Assembly (NCBI RefSeq): GCF_001049755.1
Contig: NZ_CVLB01000001.1
Span: 1,102,091 to 1,166,090, forward strand
Direction: 5' to 3'
Source: Brachyspira suanatina
Lineage (GTDB): Bacteria; Spirochaetota; Brachyspiria; Brachyspirales; Brachyspiraceae
Length of the DNA stretch: 64,000 nucleotides
A model generated the notes under the pieces. The model was not told the origin of the DNA, ran no database searches, and saw only the letters and a program-made list of their open reading frames with translations. The position numbers were made by a program, and so were the translations under genes. Below are positions 9,376 to 17,725 of this stretch, piece by piece. Within the stretch, counting starts at the first letter, position 1; each line of letters starts with the position of its first letter.

Positions 9376-9870
9376 ATGTTTAGAGAAATGAGAAGGAAAA
9401 ATCAATTATTATCAAATTCACAAAGCATTTCAATATTAGAAAAATGCAGCTCTGGAGTACTTGCTGTTTCAGGTGATGATAATTATCCTTATGCTGTTCC
9501 TTTAAGTTATGTTTATTATGATAATAAAATATTTTTTCATATAGCTAAAAGCGGATATAAATTAGATGCTATAAAAAATAATAATAAAGTTTCTTTCTGT
9601 GTCATAGAAAAAGATGATATAAAGCCAAAAGAGTATACAACTTATTATAGAAGTGTAATCATTTTTGGTAAGTCTTTTATAGTTGAAGATGATAATCAAA
9701 AAAGAGAAGCTATTGAAAAACTTGCATTGAAATATTATCCTAATGATACACAGTTAAATAGAAATAATGTAATTGATAAAGAGTATGATGCTTTTTATAT
9801 TATAGAACTGCATATAGAATATATGACAGGAAAAGAGGCTATAGAGTTAGTTAATAATGGTTTTAAATAG
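9376..9870 (+). CDS. Pyridoxamine 5'-phosphate oxidase-like (NimA-type) flavin-binding protein
   Basis: A 164-residue protein starting MFREMRRKNQLLS, the usual opening of NimA-like split-barrel flavoproteins. The conserved strands GVLAVSGDDNYPYAVPLSYVY and IFFHIAKSGYKLDAI follow. C-terminal FYIIELHIEYMTGKEAI is also typical. Members bind FMN/FAD and reduce small compounds; some give nitroimidazole resistance, which cannot be inferred here. It lies 32 bp before tldD and may share its transcript. Confidence 0.88.
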   Translation: MFREMRRKNQLLSNSQSISILEKCSSGVLAVSGDDNYPYAVPLSYVYYDNKIFFHIAKSGYKLDAIKNNNKVSFCVIEKDDIKPKEYTTYYRSVIIFGKSFIVEDDNQKREAIEKLALKYYPNDTQLNRNNVIDKEYDAFYIIELHIEYMTGKEAIELVNNGFK

Positions 9871-9902
9871 TTTTAATTGAAACTAATAAAAAAGGAGAAG
9901 AA

Positions 9903-11291
9903 ATGAAATATTTTAATTTTGATGAAAATTTTTTGCATACAGTTTTAGAAGAAGCTTTAAAAAATGGCGGCGAGTATGCTGATTTATTTTTTGAAGATAC
10001 TAAAGTTAATTCGATAAGTTATTTAGATTCAAAAGTTGATGATATGAGTCTTGGCAATAATTATGGTGTCGGATTAAGAATTATAGTTAATAAAAAAACA
10101 ATATATTTGTATTCTAATGATACAAGTAATAACAGTTTAATTAATTTGGCAAAATCTGCAGCTTCTATTGTAAATGATAAAAAGTATATAGTTAAAGATT
10201 TTATTCAGTCAAAAGAAAAAGATAATCACCCATTACATATAAATCCTTTCGATATAAATTTTGATGAGAAAATAGAAGTTCTTTCGTTTTTAGATAAAAC
10301 ATCAAGAGGAGTATCAGATAAAATAAAACAAGTTAATGCTATGTATTCAGAAAAGCAAAGAAATATTTTAGTATGTGCAAGTAATGGAATATTAAAAGAA
10401 GATTCTCAAACATATATAAGACTTATTATGATGGCTATGGCTAGCGATGGAACAAATACTCAAACAGCACGCAGAACAAAAGGAGCATTAGACGGATTCC
10501 AAATTATAAAAGATATTAATTTAGAAGATATGGCAATGGATACATCTAACTCAGCTATAAAGATGCTTAATTCTAAATATCCTAAATCCGGAAAATATCC
10601 TGTTGTAATAGATAATGCATTCGGAGGGGTAATATTCCATGAGGCTTGCGGACATGCCTTGGAGGCTACATCTGTTGCTGATAATGCCAGCGTATTCTGC
10701 AATAAATTGGGAGAGAAAATTGCTTCCGATGTAGTTACTGCTGTAGATGATGGAACTATAAAAAATGCTTGGGGAAGTTATAATATTGATGATGAGGGTA
10801 ATGAGGCACAAAGAACGGTTTTAATAGAGAACGGTATATTAAAAAGCTATTTAGTTGATGAGCTTGGTTCTATGAAGATGAATCAAAAAATAACTGGAAG
10901 TGCTAGGAGAGAAAATTATAAATATCCTCCTACTTCAAGAATGAGAAACACATTTATAGACAAAGGCAATGCTAGTTTTGATGAGCTTATATCAGGAATA
11001 GAGTATGGACTTTATGCTAAAAAAATGGGAGGCGGTTCAGTTGATCCTGCTACAACAGATTATAACTTTGCTGTTTCTGAAGGTTATTTAATAGAGAATG
11101 GAAAAATTACTGAACCTGTAAGAGGTGCTACACTTATAGGACGCGGAGATGAAACACTTATGAATATAGAGGCAGTTTCATCAAATTTAGAATTGGCTGA
11201 TGGTTTGTGCGGAAGTATTTCAGGTTCTGTTCCTACTACTGTTGGACAGCCTGCTATTAAAGTTAAAGAGCTTACTGTTGGAGGAAGATAA
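9903..11291 (+). CDS. tldD: TldD metalloprotease subunit
   Basis: A 462-residue protein with the zinc motif HEACGH (H246, E247, H251), the hallmark of TldD. With TldE it forms a heterodimer that degrades unfolded peptides; in E. coli it matures microcin B17 and removes CcdA. Other family marks are the N-terminal GGEYADLFFE and GSARRENYKYPPTSRMRNTF in the second half. Ribosome site AAGGAGAAG precedes the ATG. The stop is directly followed by the tldE start, so the subunits are co-translated. Length is normal. Confidence 0.95.
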   Translation: MKYFNFDENFLHTVLEEALKNGGEYADLFFEDTKVNSISYLDSKVDDMSLGNNYGVGLRIIVNKKTIYLYSNDTSNNSLINLAKSAASIVNDKKYIVKDFIQSKEKDNHPLHINPFDINFDEKIEVLSFLDKTSRGVSDKIKQVNAMYSEKQRNILVCASNGILKEDSQTYIRLIMMAMASDGTNTQTARRTKGALDGFQIIKDINLEDMAMDTSNSAIKMLNSKYPKSGKYPVVIDNAFGGVIFHEACGHALEATSVADNASVFCNKLGEKIASDVVTAVDDGTIKNAWGSYNIDDEGNEAQRTVLIENGILKSYLVDELGSMKMNQKITGSARRENYKYPPTSRMRNTFIDKGNASFDELISGIEYGLYAKKMGGGSVDPATTDYNFAVSEGYLIENGKITEPVRGATLIGRGDETLMNIEAVSSNLELADGLCGSISGSVPTTVGQPAIKVKELTVGGR

Positions 11292-12647
11292 ATGTCAGAG
11301 AATAGTTTTATAAATAGAATAAAAGAAATATATAATGATATAAAAAATAAAGCAAAAGATATTGATGAAATAGAAATATATATGTCAAGCAATGGGGAAG
11401 AGGAGTTTACTGTAAGAGAAAAAGATTTAGATAAATATACTTATGCTAAATCTGGAGGCATAGGATTAAGATTAATTAAAGACGGTAAGGTTGGAATAAG
11501 TTTTACAGAAAAGATAAGTGCTGATATTAATATAGATGATCTTATTAATAATGCAAAAACTTCATTACATTATGCTGATTCTGAACCTGAATACAATAAA
11601 CTTATATATAAAGATGATGATGAAAAAAGTTATGATATGATTAATAAAGATATAGTTAATCTGTCTAATGATAAACTTAAAGAAATTTCATTGTCAATAG
11701 AAGATAAATTATATTCTCTTGATAATAGAATTGTCAATGTACCATCTGCAGGATTAGCTAGGTATAATTTTAATAAATGTATAATAAACAGCAATGGTAT
11801 ATGCAAAGAAGAAAAGAAAAATAGTATAGCATATTATGGTGAAGTAATAGCAAAAGAAAATGATACAGTAAAAACTTTTTTTGATGTTTATTCTTCAACA
11901 GATGCTGTTTTTGATATTGATTCTTTTACAAAAAATATAGTTGATAATGTTGTAAATAAATTATCTGCAAAGCCTATAGAAAGCGGAAAATATAAAACTG
12001 TATTCACGAATAAAGCTATGAGAATAATTATAGGTGCTTATTTAGGTTTATTTTCTTCAGAGGCAGTTCAGAAAAAATTATCGCTTCTTCAGGGAAAATT
12101 GAATCAGAAAATAGCAAGCAGTATCATAAATATCAAAGATGTTCCTATTTATGATAAAGGTTTGGCAAATACAAATTTTGACGGAGAAGGTTCTAAAACT
12201 AAGGATTTAAATATAATTACTAACGGGGTTTTAAATAGCTATCTTTATAATAGTTATACTGCCAAAAAAGATGGTATAAAAACAACTTCGCATGCTTCAA
12301 GAGGATTCAAAACTTCTATAGGTATATCTTGTCATAATTTTATTTTGGAAAATGGAAATAATACTGAGGAAGAATTGATTTCTCAAATTCAAAATGGTGT
12401 ATTAGTTAATTCTTTGACAGGAACTCATGCAGGAGTTAATGCTATAAGCGGAGATTTTTCTTTACAGGCTGAAGGTATAAAAATAGAGAATGGTAGATTA
12501 GCTTATACAGCAAGCCCTTTCATTGTTTCAGGTAATATATTAGACCTTTTAAGCAATGTAGAAATGCTTGCCAATGATACTGATTATCATCATTCATCTA
12601 TATATGCACCTAGTGCTTTGATTAAAGAACTTTCATTTGCTTCATAA
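11292..12647 (+). CDS. pmbA: TldE/PmbA, partner subunit of TldD
   Basis: A 451-residue member of the PmbA/TldD family that lacks the HExxxH zinc motif, as TldE subunits do. The N-terminal region IEIYMSSNGEEEFTVREKDLD and the later LQGKLNQKIASSIINIKDVP, then the loop GLANTNFDGEGSKTKDL are typical of PmbA. It contributes to the closed proteolytic chamber rather than to catalysis. The ATG abuts the tldD stop with no gap, giving a two-gene operon. No hairpin terminator is visible before the kinase gene. Confidence 0.93.
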   Translation: MSENSFINRIKEIYNDIKNKAKDIDEIEIYMSSNGEEEFTVREKDLDKYTYAKSGGIGLRLIKDGKVGISFTEKISADINIDDLINNAKTSLHYADSEPEYNKLIYKDDDEKSYDMINKDIVNLSNDKLKEISLSIEDKLYSLDNRIVNVPSAGLARYNFNKCIINSNGICKEEKKNSIAYYGEVIAKENDTVKTFFDVYSSTDAVFDIDSFTKNIVDNVVNKLSAKPIESGKYKTVFTNKAMRIIIGAYLGLFSSEAVQKKLSLLQGKLNQKIASSIINIKDVPIYDKGLANTNFDGEGSKTKDLNIITNGVLNSYLYNSYTAKKDGIKTTSHASRGFKTSIGISCHNFILENGNNTEEELISQIQNGVLVNSLTGTHAGVNAISGDFSLQAEGIKIENGRLAYTASPFIVSGNILDLLSNVEMLANDTDYHHSSIYAPSALIKELSFAS

Positions 12648-12662
12648 TTTTTATTTATAGTA

Positions 12663-12691
12663 TTGAAGTTTTTTTTTATTTTTAATATACT
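12663..12691 (+). promoter_or_regulatory. Promoter placed so that the kinase mRNA would be leaderless
   Basis: TTGAAG at 12663-12668 and TATACT at 12686-12691 are 17 bp apart. The kinase ATG begins at 12699, only 7 bases after the -10 box, and no ribosome site precedes it. A transcript from this promoter would start at or next to the ATG. Confidence 0.4.
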
Positions 12692-12698
12692 TTATAAA

Positions 12699-13880
12699 AT
12701 GAATAGAAGAAATCAGTTTTTTGATAAAATACTGCAGAATTTCGATAAAGTTTCTGATAATGAAAAGAAGAAAGTTTTTAAAAGGCTGTCAACTCTTTGG
12801 TATTCTCAAAACATTATTTTAGAAAATCTTGAAGAGGGTATAATAGCAATAGACGATAAGAATGCTATACAAGGAATAAATAAAAAAGCCTGCTTTCTCT
12901 TTTCAATACCTAGAAATTCTGAAGGAAAAGCTCTTTCAAAATATATGTCATCAACTGATATAGGAAGATCTATATTAGAACTTATAAAAGATAATATTTC
13001 AGATACAAAATTATTAAAAGATGATGAAAATGAAAGGATACTTCAGATAAATATACTTCCGATAGGAGATAGCGGAAGAATAATAGGTACGCTCATAAAA
13101 GCATTCGATATTACTAAAACCTATGAAAGTGCTCAGAAACTTAAAAGAGCCGAACAATTGGCTTCTCTTACTACACTTGCAGCAGGAGTAGCCCATGAAA
13201 TAAAAAATCCTCTAGGTTCTATTTCCATATATGTACAGCTTATAGATAAGATAATAAAAAAGAATATGGATAATGAATGCCAATGCTATAAAGATTTTAA
13301 AGAGTATTCTGATATTATTAAAGAAGAAATAAGCAGACTAGAGGAAACTATCAATTCATTTTTATTTTCTGTGCGTAAATTAGAACTAAATATTGAAGAT
13401 GTTAATATAAATGAACTTATTTTATCTACTATAGCATTTTTGAAATATGAGATAGAAAAGAATAATATTAATATTGATGTTAAATTTGATAAGGATAATC
13501 TTATATTAAAATTAGATGAGAAATATATAAAGCAATCTTTAATTAATATAATACAGAATGCTATAGATGCTATGAGTTATAATGCAGATGATAAAAAGAA
13601 AGAAATTTTTATAAAACTTAAAACTGTTGATAATTATGCAGTGATAAGTATAAAAGACACAGGTATCGGAATAAAAGAAGAATCTCTTGGCAAAATATTC
13701 GAGCCTTATTTTACAACTAAAAGACATGGTACAGGACTCGGACTTACAAATGTAGTTCGTATAATAGAAGCACATAATGGAAATGTAACTATAGAAAGCG
13801 AATATGGAAATGGAAGTGAGTTTATCATAAAACTGCCTTTGCAGCAGGAGAATCAAAAATTTTTAGAAACGGATTTATAA
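12699..13880 (+). CDS. Sensor histidine kinase with PAS domain (NtrB-like)
   Basis: A 393-residue kinase without membrane segments, so cytosolic. A PAS-like domain occupies about residues 40-140. The HisKA dimer motif AAGVAHEIKNPLGS carries the phosphorylated His166. The ATP-binding domain shows the N box NIIQNAIDAM, the G1 box KDTGIGI, and FEPYFTTKRHGTGLGL as F and G2 boxes. The frame is open to a TTG at 12663, but the ATG at 12699 is preferred. The regulator gene starts 3 bp after its stop, making this its cognate partner. The signal is unknown. Confidence 0.9.
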   Translation: MNRRNQFFDKILQNFDKVSDNEKKKVFKRLSTLWYSQNIILENLEEGIIAIDDKNAIQGINKKACFLFSIPRNSEGKALSKYMSSTDIGRSILELIKDNISDTKLLKDDENERILQINILPIGDSGRIIGTLIKAFDITKTYESAQKLKRAEQLASLTTLAAGVAHEIKNPLGSISIYVQLIDKIIKKNMDNECQCYKDFKEYSDIIKEEISRLEETINSFLFSVRKLELNIEDVNINELILSTIAFLKYEIEKNNINIDVKFDKDNLILKLDEKYIKQSLINIIQNAIDAMSYNADDKKKEIFIKLKTVDNYAVISIKDTGIGIKEESLGKIFEPYFTTKRHGTGLGLTNVVRIIEAHNGNVTIESEYGNGSEFIIKLPLQQENQKFLETDL

Positions 13881-13883
13881 ATT

Positions 13884-15233
13884 ATGCCTAAAATATTAGT
13901 AATAGATGATGAGAAAAATATAAGAGATGGTATTAAAAAATCATTGGAATTTGAAGGTTATGAAGTTGTAACTGCTGAAAACGGCGAGAAAGGAATAGAA
14001 ACTGTTTATAAAGGCGGAATTGATTTAGTTATAACTGATTTAAAAATGCCTGAAAAAACAGGTGAGGAATTTTTAAAAGATATTTTAGATTTTGATAAGC
14101 ATATACCTGTAATAGTATTAACTGGGCATGGAAATGTTGAAACTGCTGTTGAAATGATGAGGCTTGGTGCTTATGATTTTATGACAAAGCCTTTCAATCT
14201 TGATAAAATGCTCCTTATTATAGCAAGAGCTTTAGAGAGTAAAAATATTAAGAAGACTAATGAAACTCTTGAGAGCAGAGTGGATTATCATGAAAGTTTC
14301 TACGGTATGATAGGGCATAGTCCTAAAATATTAAAGGTTTATGAGGCAATAAAACAGGTTGCAAGAACTAAGGCTACAGTATTGATAGAAGGCGAGAGCG
14401 GAACAGGTAAGGAATTAGTTGCTAGTGCTATTCATCAAATATCAGATAGAGCTAAACAACCTTATATAACTGTAAACTGTGCGGCACTTTCAGAAGGTGT
14501 TTTGGAAAGCGAATTATTCGGACATGAAAAAGGTTCTTTTACAGGGGCTATTGATAAAAAAATTGGAAGATTTGAGGCTGCTAATAAAGGTACTATATTT
14601 TTGGATGAAATAGGGGAGATAAATCAAACTGTTCAGGTAAAACTTTTAAGAGTACTTGAGGAGAGGGTTATAGAAAGGGTAGGATCTAATACCCCAATTG
14701 AAGTTGATATAAGAGTTATTGCTGCTACAAATAAAAAATTATCAGAGGAAATAAAAGAGGGTAAATTTAGAGAGGATTTGTATTATAGGCTTAATGTCAT
14801 AAAAATAGAAATGCCTCCTCTTAGAGAAAGAAGGGAAGATATACCTCTTTTGATAGATAATTTTATTAAAGAGTTTTCTAAAGTACATTCTATAGAAATA
14901 AAATCGGTTGATAAGAAAGTGTATAAAATATTGTCTTCATTGCAATGGGAAGGAAATGTAAGAGAGCTTAGAAACACAATAGAAACTATGGTTGTTATGT
15001 GTAAAGACGGAAAAATTGATGAGAGCAATATACCTGATTGGGCTTTAAAAAATAGCGACAGTAATTTTGTAGTTGAAAATGATGTTACATTAGAAGAACT
15101 TGAAAGAATGTATATTAATCATTTGCTTAGTAATAATAATTTTAATAAGGCTCAGGTTGCTAAAATACTTGGAATTGAAAGAGCCACTCTTTACAGAAAA
15201 TTAAAAGAAGATAGTAAAGATGCTAAAGAATAA
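13884..15233 (+). CDS. NtrC-family sigma-54-dependent response regulator
   Basis: A 449-residue protein of three domains. The receiver (1-120) has phosphoacceptor D52 in TDLKMPEKTG. The AAA+ domain has Walker A GESGTGKE (170-177), Walker B GTIFLDEIGE (236-245) and a sigma-54 contact loop reading GSFTGA (217-222) instead of the usual GAFTGA. The C-terminus is a Fis-type helix-turn-helix, NKAQVAKILGIERATLYRKL. It should activate sigma-54 promoters after phosphorylation by the kinase just upstream. No sigma-54 (-24/-12) site was identified by eye nearby. Confidence 0.93.
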   Translation: MPKILVIDDEKNIRDGIKKSLEFEGYEVVTAENGEKGIETVYKGGIDLVITDLKMPEKTGEEFLKDILDFDKHIPVIVLTGHGNVETAVEMMRLGAYDFMTKPFNLDKMLLIIARALESKNIKKTNETLESRVDYHESFYGMIGHSPKILKVYEAIKQVARTKATVLIEGESGTGKELVASAIHQISDRAKQPYITVNCAALSEGVLESELFGHEKGSFTGAIDKKIGRFEAANKGTIFLDEIGEINQTVQVKLLRVLEERVIERVGSNTPIEVDIRVIAATNKKLSEEIKEGKFREDLYYRLNVIKIEMPPLRERREDIPLLIDNFIKEFSKVHSIEIKSVDKKVYKILSSLQWEGNVRELRNTIETMVVMCKDGKIDESNIPDWALKNSDSNFVVENDVTLEELERMYINHLLSNNNFNKAQVAKILGIERATLYRKLKEDSKDAKE

Positions 15234-15261
15234 AAAAAGAGGAGCTTTTTACTTCTCCTCT
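15232..15261 (-). terminator. Terminator of the crr gene
   Basis: GAGGAG at 15239-15244 pairs with CTCCTC at 15255-15260. Read leftward the stem is followed by a run of T, so it chiefly ends the leftward crr transcript; the rightward side lacks a T run. Confidence 0.75.
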
Positions 15262-15286
15262 ATATAGTCAAAATATATGTTATTTT

Positions 15287-15751
15287 TTATTTTACAGCGG
15301 TCATTATAACATCACCTTCAGAAACACTTCTAGGATCAGTTTTAGTTAATGATTTTAATTCAGAGAAATTAGGTATTATAACAGGAGAAGTAATATCATA
15401 TTCTTTTTCTACCTCTTCTTTATCAAATTCTATTAATAAAGTACCTACTTTAACTTTATCACCTTCTTTTACATGTGCTTTGAAGTGTTTACCGCCCAAT
15501 TTTACAGTATCCATTCCAATGTGTATAAGTATTTCGATGCCTTTAGATGATAATCCTATAGCATGGTTACTATCAACCATTGTTATAATTTCTCCATCAA
15601 CAGGTGAATATACTTTTCCTTCATCTGGTACAATAGCCATTCCGTCGCCAAGTGCTTTTGTAGAGAAAGCTTCATCTTTTACTTCTGTAATGTCTACTAA
15701 TTTGCCTTTTATAGGGCTTTTTATTTCAATTTTTTTAGAGAATAATCCCAT
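15287..15751 (-). CDS. crr: PTS system glucose-type EIIA component, free-standing
   Basis: A 154-residue cytosolic protein of the Crr type. H77 in LIHIGMDTV is the phosphorylated histidine and H63 in SNHAIG is the second active-site histidine. The rest (SPIKGKLVDITEV at the start, GDGMAIVP, FKAHVKEGDKV) is typical. It passes phosphate from HPr to EIIB of glucose or N-acetylglucosamine permeases. The divergent neighbour is an EIICB lacking its own EIIA, so this is the natural partner. The four-EIIB protein beyond that may be a further acceptor. Confidence 0.95.
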   Translation of the reverse strand: MGLFSKKIEIKSPIKGKLVDITEVKDEAFSTKALGDGMAIVPDEGKVYSPVDGEIITMVDSNHAIGLSSKGIEILIHIGMDTVKLGGKHFKAHVKEGDKVKVGTLLIEFDKEEVEKEYDITSPVIIPNFSELKSLTKTDPRSVSEGDVIMTAVK

Positions 15752-15904
15752 ATAAATACCTCCGCTAAATAACTTTATTTTTTATTTTATCACAAATGTT
15801 TATAAAGTAAATAACTTTATGCTAAAAAATATTGTAATAGTTTTTATGAATGTTCAGTTTAATTTGCATTTTTATAAAAATGGTAAAAAAAGAATGAATA
15901 AATT

Positions 15905-15942
15905 GTATAATACTTGATAATATAAGAAATAAGTATTATACT
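15905..15942 (+). promoter_or_regulatory. EIICB promoter inside an 11 bp inverted repeat
   Basis: TTGATA (15914-15919), 17 bp, TATACT (15937-15942). The perfect arms GTATAATACTT (15905-15915) and AAGTATTATAC (15931-15941) overlap both promoter boxes, so a dimeric repressor bound here would block transcription. Confidence 0.5.
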
Positions 15943-15999
15943 ATAATATATAAGTAAAGAATAATTATTTTTTACTTTTTTAATTTTTATGGAGGATAT

Positions 16000-17460
16000 A
16001 TGTTTAATTATCTACAAAGAATAGGTAAGTCCCTAATGGTTCCAGTTGCTGTATTGCCTGCAGCAGCTATTCTATTGGGTATCGGTTATTGGATTGACCC
16101 AAATGGATGGGGCGGCGGAAGTCCTGTTGCAGCTTTCTTTATTAAAGCTGGAGGATCTATTATAGACAATATGCCTATACTTTTCGCTATTGGTGTTGCT
16201 TTCGGTATGTCCAAAGATAGAAATGGTTCTGCTGCTTTAGCTGGTTTGGTTGCTTTTCTTGTTGTAACAACTCTTTTAGCTCCTGCTACAGTTGGTATGA
16301 TTCAAAGTAAACCTGTAGAGCAAGTTCCTGCTGGTTTTGCTAAAATCAATAACCAATTTATAGGTATATTATGCGGTGTTATAGCAGGAGGTTTATATAA
16401 TAAATTTTCTGAAATCAAATTGCCTGAATTTTTGGCATTCTTCAGCGGAAGAAGATTCGTACCAATAATTACATCTGTAGTTATGATGGTAGTATCTTTC
16501 ATCTTAATGGTTATTTGGCCTGCTATTTACGGCGGTTTAGTAGCATTTGGTGAAGCTATAATCGGTCTTGGTCCTATAGGAGCAGGTATTTATGGTTTCT
16601 TCAATAGATTATTAATCCCTGTTGGTTTGCACCATGCTCTTAACTCAGTATTCTGGTTTGACGTTGCTGGTATTAATGATATACCTAATTTCTTAGGAGG
16701 ACAGGCTTCTATAGATGCTGGTACAGCTACAATAGGTGTTACAGGTATGTATCAGGCTGGTTTCTTCCCTATTATGATGTTCGGACTTTTAGGTGCTTGT
16801 TTAGCTTTCATCAAAAATGCTAAGCCTGAAAATAGAAATAAAATTAAATCTATAATGTTGGCTGCTGGTTTTGCTAGCTTCTTTACTGGTGTTACTGAAC
16901 CTATAGAATTCTCATTTATGTTTGTGGCTCCTGTATTATATGTAATACATGCTTTACTTACTTGTATTTCTTTGATTATTTCTGCTAGCTTTAAATGGAT
17001 GGCTGGATTTGGATTCTCAGCTGGTTTAATAGACTTGCTTCTTTCTACTAAAAACCCACTAGCTTGTAACTGGTATATGTTGATTATACAAGGTATAGTA
17101 TTCTTTGTATTATATTTTGTTATATTTAATTTTGCTATACAAAAATTCAATCTTAAAACTCCTGGAAGAGAAGATGATGATGATGTAGAAGTTACTGTAA
17201 CATCTTCTGGTGATGCTTCTTATGCAGAAAAAGCATTGTTACTTCTTCCTTTACTTGGCGGTATAGAAAACATAGTTGATATTGATAACTGTGCAACTAG
17301 ATTAAGATTAGAAGTAAAAGATAATACTATAATACAAGCTGCTGAAATTAAAAAGATATTCCCTGGTGTATTAACTCCTGGTAAAACTTCTGTACAAGTG
17401 ATTGTAGGACCTAAAGTACAATTCTTAGCAGATGAATTTAAGAAAGTTGCTAAAAAATAA
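16000..17460 (+). CDS. PTS EIICB permease, N-acetylglucosamine/glucose type
   Basis: A 486-residue membrane permease. The EIIC part (1-385) begins MFNYLQRIGKSLMVPVAVLP and holds the family marks RRFVPI, NRLLIPVGLHHALN and GVTEPIEFSFMF. A linker, LKTPGRED, matches NagE-type proteins. The C-terminal EIIB domain carries phosphocysteine C431 in DNCATRLRL. There is no fused EIIA; crr across the divergent promoter supplies it. Sequence by eye is nearer NagE than PtsG, but N-acetylglucosamine versus glucose is not decided. Ribosome site GGAGG. A hairpin terminator follows. Confidence 0.92.
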   Translation: MFNYLQRIGKSLMVPVAVLPAAAILLGIGYWIDPNGWGGGSPVAAFFIKAGGSIIDNMPILFAIGVAFGMSKDRNGSAALAGLVAFLVVTTLLAPATVGMIQSKPVEQVPAGFAKINNQFIGILCGVIAGGLYNKFSEIKLPEFLAFFSGRRFVPIITSVVMMVVSFILMVIWPAIYGGLVAFGEAIIGLGPIGAGIYGFFNRLLIPVGLHHALNSVFWFDVAGINDIPNFLGGQASIDAGTATIGVTGMYQAGFFPIMMFGLLGACLAFIKNAKPENRNKIKSIMLAAGFASFFTGVTEPIEFSFMFVAPVLYVIHALLTCISLIISASFKWMAGFGFSAGLIDLLLSTKNPLACNWYMLIIQGIVFFVLYFVIFNFAIQKFNLKTPGREDDDDVEVTVTSSGDASYAEKALLLLPLLGGIENIVDIDNCATRLRLEVKDNTIIQAAEIKKIFPGVLTPGKTSVQVIVGPKVQFLADEFKKVAKK

Positions 17461-17485
17461 TTATTTATATAATAATTGATCTATG

Positions 17486-17519
17486 ATAGCCTGCATTTTT
17501 ATATTGCAGGCTATTTTTT
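17486..17519 (+). terminator. Terminator of the EIICB gene
   Basis: ATAGCCTGCA at 17486-17495 pairs with TGCAGGCTAT at 17505-17514, followed by six T bases. It separates the permease transcript from the four-EIIB gene. Confidence 0.88.
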
Positions 17520-17534
17520 GTAAAAATAAATTAA

Positions 17535-17714
17535 TGTTAGTATTTATATAAAAATATTTTGAATTATATGATTATATATTTATGTTATGTTTGTAACATA
17601 TTTTATCTATATATAATTGTATTTATTAAAAATTATAGACTATAAGTACAATATTTAAATTATACTAGAAATAAAATAAATATTATGTTAGTATTTATTA
17701 TATATTGACATAAT
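17535..17714. promoter_or_regulatory. Repeats upstream of the four-EIIB gene, possible operators
   Basis: TGTTAGTATTTAT occurs at 17535-17547 and again at 17686-17698. Between them TATGTTA (17581-17587) and TAACATA (17594-17600) form an inverted repeat. ATTATGT (17682-17688) and ACATAAT (17708-17714) form another just before the ribosome site. No near-consensus promoter pair was clear. Confidence 0.3.
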
Positions 17715-17725
17715 GAGGTTTTATA

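Noticed and set aside
16752-17150. Open frame of 132 codons on the minus strand inside the EIICB gene
   Set aside because: It mirrors the codon pattern of a firmly identified permease, has no ribosome site and gives no recognisable protein.
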